DNA of 64,000 bases, taken from Amphiura filiformis. Its lineage: Eukaryota; Echinodermata; Ophiuroidea; Amphilepidida; Amphiuridae. The position numbers and the translations under genes are program-made. The stretch is taken from the NCBI RefSeq assembly GCF_039555335.1, contig NC_092628.1, forward strand, positions 66,419,292 through 66,483,291, in the 5' to 3' direction. How positions within the stretch are numbered: the stretch's first letter is position 1; every line of letters begins with the position of its first letter. Shown piece after piece: positions 1 to 10,894 of the stretch. The notes beneath the pieces are model-generated. The model was not told where the DNA came from and did no database searches. It saw nothing but the letters and a program-made list of their open reading frames with translations.

Positions 1-1370
1 CATGCAGCACTTTTAAGTTTCATGAAAGTTTTGGCAAATATAAAAAGAAAGGGAAATATTGTTAAGATTTAACCAAAAAATAATGATAAAATAAAGGATA
101 ATAAAACATATTTCAAGTTGAATTAAATGGTGGATTTGCGTATCCACACGAATAGCATAATTATATATTTAAACTTCCGAAATGTAATATACTTTTAAAC
201 ATGCTTAATCTTAATTACTTTTAGTATACGCAAAACCTCCAAAATCGGAGTTTTTGCGCACGTCGCAAAACCTCCGATATTGGAGTTTTTGCGTATCAAA
301 ACTAATATTATAATAAATGTTTAAACATGCTTAACTTCATTACTTTTACTAGTATATATACGCAAAACCTCCAAAATCGGAGTTTTTGCGCCCGTCGTAA
401 TACCTCCGATATTGGAGTTTTGCGTATCAAAACTAATGTTATAAAATTGTTTAAACATGCTTAATCTTAATTACTTTTAGTATACGCAAAAAATCCAAAA
501 TCGGAGTTAAATGTTTAAACATGCTTAACTTCATTACTTTTACTAGTATACGCAAAACCTCCAAAATGTTTTTGCGCCCGTCGCAAAACCTCCGATATTG
601 GAGTTTTTGCGCATCAAACCCTAATATTATAATAAATGTTTAAACATGCTTAACTTCATTACTTTTAGTATACGCAAAACCTCCAAAATCGGAGTTTTTG
701 CGCCCGTCATAAAACCTCCGATATTGGAGTTTTGCGCATCAAAACTAATATTATAATAAATGTTTAAACATGCTTAACTTCATTACTTTTAGTATGTACG
801 CAAAAACTCCAAAATCGGAAAACCTCCATTTTTTTTAAATTGAATATATCGGACCCCTTGAAACGTCGATAATGTATTCAAGTCATTACAATTGAGAAAT
901 CCTTTGTCGGTATATGTGATGCAACCTCATTGAAACCTCAATAATATATTCAAGTCATTACAATTGGGACATCATTTGTCAATATACGTGTGATCTGCCG
1001 ACAATAAACACCGCTAATAAGTTTCCTATTCACCTTGGCTTATCTATAGGAGAGTAAGACGCTCTTTATGGGATTAGCTTATAAGACGCTCTTTATGGCA
1101 ACAATTATTCCTACTTTACCCAAGGTTATTTAGGATAAGCCAAAGTTTATCGACGTTCTTTTGAATTAGTTATTCATGCAGCACTTTGGAGTTTCATGAA
1201 AGTTTTGGCAAATATAAAAAGAAAGGGGAAATATTGTTAAGATTTCACCAAAAAAATAATGATAAAATAAAGGATAATAAAACAAATTTCAAGTTGAATT
1301 AAATGGTGGATTTGCGTATCCACACGAATAGCATAATTATATATTTAAACTTCCGAAATGTAATACTTTT
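1..1370 (-). repeat. Inverted copy of the repeat superunit (modules A, hairpin array, B, A)
   Basis: Module A (about 1-185, starting CATGCAGCACTTTTAAG) recurs in the same direction at about 1174-1370. Between them lie a hairpin array (about 225-825) and module B (about 826-1160, containing ATATCGGACCCCTTGAAACG). The same modules recur as reverse complements at 3363-3850 and 4965-5495. The block is therefore the left arm of a large imperfect inverted repeat. The window opens inside it. No gene is seen. Confidence 0.85.
225..825 (-). repeat. Hairpin array, reverse orientation
   Basis: About six diverged units of the double hairpin (CGCAAAACCTCC ... GGAGTTTTTGCG) separated by a spacer containing ATGTTTAAACATGC. 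They read as the reverse complement of the arrays at 3005-6660. Several units are damaged, for example those near 485-510 and 550-570. Confidence 0.85.
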
Positions 1371-2997
1371 TTCAAATCCAACGGTCAATTGAATTTTGGC
1401 CTTTCACAGGAAAATCCATATATTCAATACGAAAGGTCAAATTGATCGTCGGTTTTTCATCCCAGCTACATACACTTTAAGTACATATCAATAGATGTAG
1501 AAAGTTTACTTTGAGAACTGTTAAATATCAATCTCTATAAAAATACCAATCTTTAATTATTTGCCATATAATGTGAATTAAATCTCAAAATTATTTGATA
1601 TCAAAATGAAATTCAGTATGTCTGATGATGTGTTTTCATGTCCCACAAAAAATACTGTCCAAACGTTCATACCCTATACCCTTTATAGATTGTCATTTAG
1701 CATGTTTAGGCGACGAAAAAAGAAAACCGTGTTCTATACGGGCCCAACCGACCCAGATTTTGAACAAATTGGGGGAACAATTCCGGTATAAATGATCGAA
1801 TGCCGACCCAACTTTAGTAAATTTCAAGGACATTTTTTTCCCATTCTGATATGAAATAATTTTCATTTGGTTTTAAATTCGCGATATAATGCAAATTTTT
1901 ATGACAAATCAGTGAAATTTGATATTTTCAAATTGTTTATATTCAACAGTCATCGAAGTAAACTTCTAAATCTAATGATGTGTAGGCCTACTTAAAGTTT
2001 ATGTAGCTGGGATGAAAATCCAACGATCAATTGAATTTTGGCCTTTCACAGGAAAATCCATATCTTCAATACGAAAGGTCAAAATTGATCGTCGGTTTTT
2101 CATCCCAGCTACATACACTTTAAGTACATATCAATAGATGTAGAAAGTTTACTTTGAGAACTGTTAAATATCAATCTCTATCAAAAATACCAATCTTTAA
2201 TTATTTGCCATAAAATGTGAATTATATCTCAACATTATTTGATATCAAAATGAAATTCAGTATGTCTGATGTGTTCTCATGTCCCAAAAAAAATACTGTC
2301 CAAACATTCATACCCTATACCCTTTATAGGTTGTCATTTAGGTGACGAAAAAGGAAAATCGTGTTCTACGGGCCCAACCGATCCAGATTTTGAACAAATT
2401 GGGGGGGGGTCCAGTACAAATGATCGAATGCCGACCCAAATTTAGTAAATTTCAAGGACATTTTTTTTCCATTCTGATATGAAATAATTTTCATTTGGTT
2501 TTAAATTCGCGATATAATGCAAATTTTTATGACAAATCAGTGAAATTTGATATTTTCAAATTGTTTATATTCAACAGTCATCGAAGTAAACTTCTAAATC
2601 TAATGATATGTAGGCCTACTTAAAGTTTATGTAGTTGGGATGAAAATCCAACGATCAATTGAATTTTGGCCTTTCACAGGAAAATCCATATCTTCAATAC
2701 GAAAGGTCAAAATTGACCGTCGGCTTTTCCTCCCTGCTACATACACTTTAAGAATATATCATTAGATTTATATAATTTACTTCGAGGACTGTCATATATC
2801 AAAAATTTGAAAAATATCAAATTTTTATAATTTGTCATAAAATTTATATTATATTGTGATTTTCAAAAAATGAAAATTATTTGATATCAGAAAGACATTC
2901 TGCGTATTCAGAATGCAATTCGATAGGTCTGAGGTGATCTCATGTCCCACAAAAAATACTGTCGAAACGCCATAAACGCTCATTCTAGATCCCTTAA
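1371..2997. repeat. Hinge: tandem of about 635-bp units related to MITE family 1
   Basis: The phrase CAACGRTCAATTGAATTTTG recurs at 1379, 2021 and 2649, giving periods of 642 and 628 bp; the third unit is partial. Each unit carries the ATCCATAT...TTCAATACGAAAGGTC and YGTCGG...CAGCTACATACACTTTAAG segments of MITE family 1. The right end (2750-2997) closely matches the right half of the intact copy at 3924-4586, down to the terminal CCCTTAA at 2991-2997. This stretch separates the inverted left arm from the right arms. Short open frames here are not credible genes. Confidence 0.8.
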
Positions 2998-3004
2998 ACA
3001 ATTT

Positions 3005-3365
3005 TTATAACATTAGTTTTGATACGCAAAAACTCCAATATCGGAGGTTTTGCGACGGGCGCAAAAACTCCGATTTTGGAGTTTTTGCGTATACTAAAAG
3101 TAATTAAGATTAAGCATGTTTAAACAATTTTTATAACATTAGTTTTGATACGCAAAAACTCCAATATCGGAGGTTTTGCGACGGGCGCATAAACTCCGAT
3201 TTTGGAGTTTTTGCGTATACTAAAAGTAATTAAGATTAAGCATGTTTAAACAATTTTTATAACATTAGTTTTGATACGCAAAAACTCCAATATCGGAGGT
3301 TTTGCGACGGGCGCTAAAAACTCCGATTTTGGAGTTTTTGCGTATACTAAAAGTAATGAAGTTAA
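3005..3365 (+). repeat. Hairpin array, 3 units of about 125 bp
   Basis: Units start near 3018, 3149 and 3273. Each has two hairpins: arm CGCAAAAACTCC, loop AATATC, arm GGAGGTTTTGCG; then ACGGG; then arm CGCAAAAACTCC, loop GATTTT, arm GGAGTTTTTGCG. A spacer of about 65 bp contains TACTAAAAGTAATTAAG and AAGCATGTTTAAACA. Confidence 0.9.
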
Positions 3366-3850
3366 GCATGTTTAAAAGTATTACATTTCGGAAGTTTAAA
3401 TATTATTATGCTATTCGTGTGGATACGCAAATCCACCATTTAATTCAACTTGAAATATGTTTTATTATCCTTTATTTTATCATTATTTTTTTGGTGAAAT
3501 CTTAACAATATTTCCCCTTTCTTTTTAAATTTGCCAAAACTTTCATGAAACTTAAAAGTGTTGCATGAATAACTAATTCAAAAGAACATCGATAAACTTT
3601 GGCTTATCCTAAATAACTTTGGGTAAAGTAGGAATAATTGTTGCCATAAAGAGCGTCTTAAAAGCTAATCCCATAAAGAGCGTCTTACTCTCCTATAAGA
3701 TAAGCCAAGGTGAATAGGAAACTTATTAGCGGTGTTTGTTGTCGGCGGATCACACGTACCGACAAATGATCTCCCAATTGCAATGACTTGAATACATTAT
3801 CGACGTTTCAAGGGGTCCGATATATTCAATACCAGGTCTGTCACCCCCAC
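3363..3850 (+). repeat. Spacer modules A' and B', first copy
   Basis: Reverse complement of modules A and B of the left arm. It runs from AAGTATTACATTTCGGAAG through TGCATGAATAACTAATTC to GGGGTCCGATATATTCAATA. Two GAGCGTCTTA motifs (near 3650 and 3680) are shared with every other B copy. No coding potential is seen. Confidence 0.8.
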
Positions 3851-3923
3851 AAAAAAAAAATCTCATCCGATTTTGGAGTATTTGCGTATATACTAAAAAA
3901 ATTGAGGTTTTCCGATTTTGGAG

Positions 3924-4586
3924 TTAAGGGCTGGGGTATGAACGTGTGGACAGTATTTATTTTGGGACATTAGAGCACATCAGACATATCGAATTGCATT
4001 CTGAATACGAAGAATGTCATTCTGATATCAAATAATTTTGATTTTTGAATTTCGCAATTTAATACACATTTTATGGCAAATCATTAAAATTGATATTTTG
4101 ATATTTAACAGTACTTGAAGTAAACTTTATAAATCTGATGATTTATATTAAGTGTATGTAGGTGGGATGAAAAGCCGACGATCAATTGAAAATTTTGACC
4201 TTTCGTATTGAAGATATGGAATTTTTTCCCAAAACACCAAAAAAAATTAGGTCTTTTGGGAAAAAAATCCATATCTTCAATATGAAAGGTCAAAATTTTC
4301 AATTGACCGTCGGCTTTTCCTCCTGCTACATACACTTTAAGAATATATCATTAGATTTATATAATTTACTTCGAGGACTGTCATATATCAAAAATTTGAA
4401 AAATATCAAATTTTTATAATTTGTCATAAAATTTATATTATATTGTGATTTTCAAAAAATGAAAATTATTTGATATCAGAAAGACATTCTGCGTATTCAG
4501 AATGCAATTCGATAGGTCTGAGGTGCTCTCATGTCCCACAAAAAATACTGTCGAAACGCCATAAACGCTAATTCTAGATCCCTTAA
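3924..4586 (+). mobile_element. MITE family 1, copy A (663 bp, TTAA ends)
   Basis: It begins TTAAGGGCTGGGGTATGAAC and ends GATCCCTTAA. Both halves fold back on each other around a centre near 4245, where AATTAGGTCTTTTGGG is flanked by the inverted segments GAAGATATGG and CCATATCTTC. Copies lie at 27830-28497 and 32298-32962. TTAA at both ends fits a piggyBac-type target preference, but there is no transposase to confirm it. Confidence 0.85.
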
Positions 4587-4589
4587 ACA

Positions 4590-4965
4590 ATTTTTATAAC
4601 ATTAGTTTTGATACGCAAAACTCCAATATCGGAGGTTTTGCGACGGGCGCAAAAACTCCGATTTTGGAGTTTTTGCGTATACTAAAAGTAATTAAGATTA
4701 AGCATGTTTAAACAATTTTTATAACATTAGTTTTGATACGCAAAAACTCCAATATCGGAGGTTTTGCGACGGGCGCAAAAACTCCGATTTTGGAGTTTTT
4801 GCGTATACTAAAAGTAATTAAGATTAAGCATGCTAAACAATTTTTATAACATTAGTTTTGATACGCAAAACTCCAATATCGGAGGTTTTGCGACGGGCGC
4901 AAAAACTCCGATTTTGGAGTTTTTGCGTATACTAAAAGTAATTAAGATTAAGCATGTTTAAAAGT
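4590..4965 (+). repeat. Hairpin array, 3 units
   Basis: Units start near 4610, 4736 and 4860 and have the same two-hairpin layout as the array at 3005. The MITE/array junction at 4580-4620 matches the one at 2991-3030. Confidence 0.9.
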
Positions 4966-5495
4966 ATTACATTTCGGAAGTTTAAATATTATTATGCTAT
5001 TCGTGTGGATACGCAAATCCACCATTTAATTCAACTTAAAATATGTTTTATTATCCTTTATTTTATCATTATTTTTTGGTGAAATCTTAACAATATTTCC
5101 CTTTCTTTTATATTTGCCAAAAACTTTCATGAAACTTAAAAGTGCTGCATGAATGACTAGTTCAAAAGAACGTCGATAAACTTTGGCTTATCCTAAATAA
5201 CCTTGGGTAAAGTAGGAATAATTGTTGCCATAAAGAGCGTCTTATAAGCTAATCCCATAAAGAGCGTCTTACTCTCCTATAAGATAAGCCAAGGTGAATA
5301 GGAAACTCATTAGCGGTGTTTATTGTCGGCAGATCACACGTATATTGACAAATGATGTCCCAATTGCAATGACTTGAATATATTATTGAGGTTTCAATGA
5401 GGTTGCATCATATATACCGACAAAAGATTTCTCAATTGTAATGACTTGAATACATTATCGACGTTTCAAGGGGTCCGATATATTCAATTTAAAAA
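4965..5495 (+). repeat. Spacer modules A' and B', second copy
   Basis: Direct repeat of 3363-3850, more complete at the B' end (includes GAGGTTGCATCATATATACC). It leads into the next hairpin array at about 5505, giving a higher-order order of array, A', B', array. Confidence 0.85.
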
Positions 5496-5504
5496 AATGC
5501 AGGT

Positions 5505-6660
5505 TTTCCGATTTTGGAGTTTTTGCGTATACTACTACAAAAAGTAATGAAATTAAGCATGTTTAAACAATTTTTATAACATTAGTTTTGATACGCAAAA
5601 ACTCCAATATCGGAGGTTTTGCGACGGGCGCAAAAACTCCGATTTTGGAGTTTTTGCGTATAGTAAAAGTAATTAAGATTAAGCATGTTTAAACAATTTT
5701 ATAACATTAGTTTTGATGCGCAAAAACTCCAATATCGGAGGTTTTGCGACCGGCGCAAAAACTCCGATTTTGGAGTTTTTGCGTATACTAAAAGTAATGA
5801 AGTTAAGCATGTTCAAACAATTTTTATAACATTAGTTTTGATACGCAAAAACTCCAATATCGGAGGTTTTGCGACGGGCGCAAAAACTCCGATTTTGGAG
5901 TTTTTGCGTATACTAAAAGTAATGAAGTTAAGCATGTTTAAAGATTTATTATAATATTAGTTTTGATACGCAAAAACTCCAATATCGGAGGTTTTGCGAC
6001 GGGCGCAAAAACTCCGATTTTGGAGGTTTTGCGTACACTAAAAGTAATGAAGTTAAGCATGTTTAAACATTTATTATAATATTAGTTTTGATACGCAAAA
6101 ACTCCAATATCGGAGGTTTTGCGACGGCGCAAAAACTCCGATTTTGGAGGTTTTGCGTATACTAAAAGTAATGAAGTTAAGCATGTTTAAACATTTATTA
6201 TAATATTAGTTTTGATACGCAAAAACTCCAATATCGGAGGTTTTGGGACGGGCGCAAAAACTCCGATTTTGGAGGTTTTGCGTATACTAAAAGTAATGAA
6301 GTTAAGCATGTTTAAACATTTATTATAATATTAGTTTTGATACGCAAAAACTCCAATATCGGAGGTTTTGCGACGGGCGCAAAAACTCCGATTTTGGAGG
6401 TTTTGCGTATACTAAAAGTAAAGAAGTTAAGCATGTTTAAACATTTATTATAATGTTAGTTTTGATACGCAAAAACTCCAATATCGGAGGTTTTGCGACG
6501 GGCGCAAAAACTCCGATTTTGGAGGTTTTGCGTATACTAAAAGTAATGAAGTTAAGCATGTTTAAACATTTATTATAATGTTAGTTTTGATACGCAAAAA
6601 CTCCAATATCGGAGGTTTTGCGACGGGCGCAAAAACTCCGATTTTGGAGGTTTTGCGCAC
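5505..6660 (+). repeat. Hairpin array, 9 units of about 125 bp
   Basis: Units start near 5588, 5717, 5839, 5965, 6089, 6216, 6341, 6466 and 6588. The first three keep the fully paired second hairpin (GGAGTTTTTGCG). From about 6010 onward the right arm is GGAGGTTTTGCG, which introduces a mismatch, so the array holds two subfamilies arranged in blocks. The spacer changes with it, from AATTAAGATTAAGC to AATGAAGTTAAGC. Confidence 0.9.
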
Positions 6661-6830
6661 GCTGTGGTGGTTTATTAACTATAATAATAGTCACTGTCGT
6701 CCATGCGCAAAACCTCCAAAAACGGAGTTTCTGCGCACGTTATACGCAGAACCTCCGGTTTTGGAGGTTTTGCGCTCGGGCGCAGAACCTCCGGAAATGG
6801 AGTAACTTCATACCTCGATATAGGCCTACA
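6660..6830 (+). repeat. Diverged hairpins at the array edge
   Basis: Irregular copies such as GCGCAAAACCTCC...GGAGTTTCTGCGC and CGCAGAACCTCC...GGAGGTTTTGCG, plus a broken last one ending GGAAATGGAG. The spacers no longer match the 125-bp unit. This looks like the decayed boundary of the array. Confidence 0.7.
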
Positions 6831-7466
6831 TTTGGACAAAAACAAGTATGTACGCCATTTAACAGGCCTGGGATTTCTTGTATCGATCAGTTTCTCCATA
6901 GACAATACGTGTGCGAGTGCACGCACACAGTAAATGAAAAATCGTTCTAGTGGAAACTGTATTGACAGTGGTCATCCCTACTACAAGCAGGTTGCACTCA
7001 TCACCTGTGTATCATATATTGAATACAATGACGGTCTTTTCAAAGATACTAATCTTACATGTGCGATTGATCAGCATGATATGGTTCAATGCAGAGGTAC
7101 CGCGTGAACGTACCAGTGCAGCGCGATATATTCAAAAATTGTTTTCACCTATTGCTATGGTAGTTAATCCGATTATTACATCACTTTGTCAGCGTATAGA
7201 GTACTGCAACACATTTTTGTCTTGTTTGTTGACACAAATACGGTATACCTGCCTTAGCAATACCATTTACTCCAACTAGAACCATTAACTAGAACCATTT
7301 GCATGTGTGTACAGTAACAATATTCATCATAATGCTGCATTTCATGATCCGGGAATATATATTCCCGAGTTTCTGAATTAATTAATCACATATTTTGTAA
7401 TATATTTAGTAAATTGTTACTGTCTGTACACTTCACTTCTTTTACCTCCACATTTCAACCTCAAAG
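6831..7466. other. Non-coding gap before the first visible receptor exon
   Basis: No exon with an LRR, LDLa or signal-peptide signature could be recognised. A 109-codon open frame on the plus strand (6950-7279) has no recognisable domain and no splice support, so it is not called. Confidence 0.5.
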
Positions 7467-10400
7467 GCAACTATCAAAAGGACATGCACAAGTTGTTGAA
7501 GTTGGATCTTTTAAAAGTTTAAATCAATTGAAAGTACTGTAAGTATAATAGAACACTGTTTTCATTCTCGAAAATCTTTATTTCAAATCTACTATAATCA
7601 TGATAATTATAATGAAGCGTATAGTCTCTTAAAGTATGAAAGTGATGATTTTGTTGGTTGAATTTCTTTCAAAAACTTTTTCTTTTTCCATCAAGCTCGC
7701 TCTCAAAGAATGACATTTCATCGATTGAAAAACGAACATTTGACGGACTTCGTAACTTAACATCATTGTAAGTGTTTGCATTGTGTCGTTGTTATGAGCG
7801 GAGAACATTAACATGAAGATATTTTGTTCCCCCAGCCTTCCTTTTACATGTAATAAATATTATTCATATGCTTAAATTTGTATTCTACAAGTTGGGTGTT
7901 TTCATTGTTTTGTTTGCCAGGGACCTTTCATATAACAATTTCTCCTTCATTGGAAGACAGGCATTTGAACAACTACAACTGCTAAAGATATTGTAAGTTT
8001 ATGCTTGTATATTTCAATCTGTTAATCTAACGTCACAAAGACAGACACAATTACACGCCCCGTAATTTCGGTCAGTCATTGTACAACATTGCTACAGTCA
8101 GTACATTGACAATTTAACACTTCACATAAACACACACCCATACACCCCCCCCCGCATACAAACAGCCGCACATGCACCCCCACAAACACCCCACAAGTGC
8201 GACTTACCTGGATGTATAATGTTATGTGCCTTTATATAAGTAATATAAACTGGGCTCAAAAAGAAACTTATTATCACAAGGTCACATCTTAAAATCCTGT
8301 CTAAAAAATGAACCAAAATTACACAAAGGATTTTTAAATCCTACAACATTGCTACAGTCAGTACATTGACAATTTAACAATTCACATAAACACACACCCA
8401 TGCACACCCCCATACAAACAGCCGCACATGCACCCCCACAAACACTCATAAGTGCGATTTACCTAGATGTCAAAAATACTTCAATACTCTACTCTAAACA
8501 CATGTCAGTAACCAAGCAGTTGTCCAACTGACACAACAGCAAAATGCACTGACACGGAACAGCTTCCTGGACCACATTCACAGGCGAATAACTGGCACCC
8601 AGCAAAAGAATGCGTACAAGATCTTACATATGTGATCATTTCCAAAGAGTTAGTGGAATAGTGTGGAACGGGGCTGCTTCTACTTTTCACACTTTTTTCA
8701 AGAAATAGGTCTTGTTCCATACATTCCACTTACAGATTTCTTGTGTTGGGTGCCAATTATTGGGCTGTGAATGTGGTCCACGAAGCTGTTCCATGTCAGT
8801 GCATTTTGCCATTGTGTCAGTTGGACAACTGTTTGGTTACTGACCAGTATTTACAGTAAAGTATTGAAGTAATGCTGTGTGCAATTTTGGTTCATTTTTA
8901 TGGACAGGATTTAAAGATACAAGTTTACATGTATTGCTGTGCAATGACATTGCAAAATATCTATGAAAAATCAATATGAATTATATTAAACTTGAAGAAC
9001 CCTATTTACTTTTAACATAATAAAGATCGCTCTTTAATGCAATGTAAACTGGGTTTTTTTTGTGTGTGTTAAGGTTTCTTTTAGAAATTCCTCTTCAAAG
9101 GATCCAATCAGGAGCCTTCTCTGGATTAATTAATCTACAAACACTGTGAGTATTGGTAACAAATCTATCAAAACGATTATCCAGTCATCAGCTCTTTGAA
9201 GTATTGTAATTTGCGCTTTATTTGTGCGCATTTGTTATATGTTTCGTCATCAAGTATAACGTGACAAAATGTATAATATTTGTTGTTTGTTTTAAAGAGT
9301 ACTGGTTCGAGGGGCTTCTGCAAATAGTATTGGAGAACTTCAAGTTGAGAACAATGTGTTTACGCCCTTACTCGCTATAAGATTACTGTAAGTGTTTTCT
9401 GTTTCATATTAAGCGAAATTTGATATCTTTCTCAACATTTTAAGAAACTTTGGGAATGTTGAGTGTTAGATCTGCAAGTAGGAATGTGATATGCTAATGA
9501 ACCCTAAAACAAGTTTCTTGCTCATTGAACAAAAATTAACGCTAACAAATTTAGGAGTATGCTAATTTTAATGAACAAATATCTTAAATGCACATGTTCA
9601 TAATTCAACATGAAACGTGTGTCATTATTCTACAGATTTGTTGATGATCACAGACTATGCTGTCATTTCGACAACCTCATGGACTGCACCACGTTGGAAC
9701 CACAGCCGCCACTGTTTACATGTGGAAGCCTGATGCAAATTCCATTCCTACGCGTTACCATGTGGATACTTGGTATCAGTGCTGTAGTGGGTAATCTATT
9801 TGTCATAGCAATGCGTCTCAGAGAAACCCCCGCATCTGTAAGTGCTACCAAACAGCGGTTATTCATCGCAAATTTAGGGGCGTCTGATTCTCTTATGGGG
9901 ATCTATATGTTGATTATTGCATCTGCAGATCTCTATTATGGTAACGATTATTTCAATTATTCTGAACAATGGAGATCAGGTGTTGTCTGTAAGATAGCAA
10001 GTTTTCTGGCACTTCTGTCGAGCGAAGCATCTGTCTTCATTATCACGCTTATTAGTCTAGATAGATGTCTAAGTGTAGCCTTCCCATTTAGCCAACTACA
10101 ACTACGAGGGTTTTCATCCAAGGTGACTTTGTGCATTCTGTGGATGGCATCCATTGCCTTAGCTCTTGCACCTACTTTACTCGCTGGTCCCGATTCAGAT
10201 TACTACGACTTATCAGATGTATGTGTTGGGTTGCCCCTTATCACACGACCCAGTAGTTTCCAAATAGAAGTAAGCACCGTTGGCAATCAGTTATCTGACA
10301 ATAACTTTGACATCCCTATTCCGTCAGATTCGAAGCCGGCTTGGTATTTTTCCATCGCGATATTTCTTGGACTTAATTTGGTTTGTTTTCTCATAATATT

Positions 10401-10803
10401 CATGTCCTACGTCACTATTTTTGTTTACGTTAAAAAGTCTGCAAAAAGTGCTGCTCGTAAACAAAGCAACAGAGAAGAAATCAAAATGGCCATCAAAATG
10501 GCGGCCGTAATCGGTACGGATTTTCTTTGCTGGTTCCCAGTGATTATCATGGGGATCCTCTCCCAAACGCATCTTGTTGTGATTCCCTTAGTCATGTACA
10601 TCTGGTCCGTAGTATTTATTTTGCCAATTAATTCATCACTAAATCCTTTCTTATACACCCTACTATCGGCGATTTCGGATTATCGCTCCAAACGAGTCAA
10701 AAAAGAATCAATGGGATCATCGATTGGATCTAAGAGTATTAGCGGGAATAGGTCTATAGCGAGTGAAAAGGCAACTGCTGGTACTGACATAACTTCGACA
10801 TGA
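7467..10803 (+). CDS. LRR-containing G-protein-coupled receptor, relaxin receptor/GRL101-like (5' partial, 6 exons seen)
   Basis: Exons: 7467-7538, 7696-7767, 7921-7992, 9074-9145, 9298-9387, 9636-10803. The first four are each 72 nt, one leucine-rich repeat apiece (for example DLSYNNFSFIGRQAF), all splitting a leucine codon after its second base, as in LGR-family genes. Every junction rejoins to a Leu codon and gives 514 uninterrupted codons. The last exon holds a Cys-containing hinge, seven helices and a Ser-rich tail. Family members bind relaxin-like or glycoprotein-type hormones at the plasma membrane; this ligand is unknown. No LDLa module or signal peptide is visible, so upstream exons are missing or outside the window. 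The alternative family labels (RXFP or GRL101) cannot be separated without the N-terminus. Confidence 0.88.
8040..8470. repeat. Direct duplication with C-rich CA tracts in the receptor intron
   Basis: A block running from ACAACATTGCTACAGTCAG to AGTGCGAYTTACCT occurs at about 8080-8215 and again at about 8341-8465. It includes CACACACCCATRCACMCCCC and CAAACAGCCGCACATG. Confidence 0.8.
8281..8928. mobile_element. Foldback element in the receptor intron
   Basis: The left end AATCCTGTCTAAAAAATGAA (near 8292) pairs with TTCATTTTTATGGACAGGAT near 8890. An inner pair is better preserved: CAGTTGTCCAACTGACAC (8517) against GTGTCAGTTGGACAACTG (8814), with the segment around GGACCACATTCACAG inverted at 8770. 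The right copy of the C-rich duplication is enclosed. There is no coding content. Confidence 0.75.
9636..10803 (+). CDS. Seven-transmembrane exon of the LRR receptor
   Basis: The acceptor TTCTACAG sits just before 9636; an in-frame ATG at 9610 is intronic. Rhodopsin-class landmarks occur in order: GN in helix 1, NLGASDSLMGIY in helix 2, DRC in place of DRY after helix 3, FLCWFP in helix 6 and NPFLY in helix 7. The phrases DSLMGIY, CWFP and FILPINSSLNP are close to relaxin-family receptors. The C-tail (KESMGSSIGSKSISG) is rich in Ser, typical of kinase target sites. The stop is at 10801-10803. Confidence 0.93.
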
Positions 10804-10888
10804 CTTTTAAGCAAATAACTCGTGTTTCTGATGAACCTTCTGATGATTTTAGCTTTTCACAGCAACACTGGTCGTGATCCGAATGATA

Positions 10889-10894
10889 AATAAA
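10889..10894 (+). promoter_or_regulatory. Candidate polyadenylation signal AATAAA for the receptor gene
   Basis: AATAAA lies 86 bp after the receptor stop codon, in a position normal for a short 3' UTR. No other support. Confidence 0.45.

Noticed and set aside
5505..6660. CRISPR-like regular array
   Set aside because: Spacers are as conserved as the repeats, the unit is about 125 bp, and the surrounding genes have introns. It is a tandem repeat in an animal genome.
5685..6950. Open frames of 75-110 codons across the hairpin array
   Set aside because: They come from repetition of the unit, differ between frames, and show no domain or splice support.
9610..9635. ATG at 9610 as the start of an intronless receptor
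   Set aside because: A good acceptor ends at 9635 and the preceding LRR exons join in phase, so this ATG is intronic.
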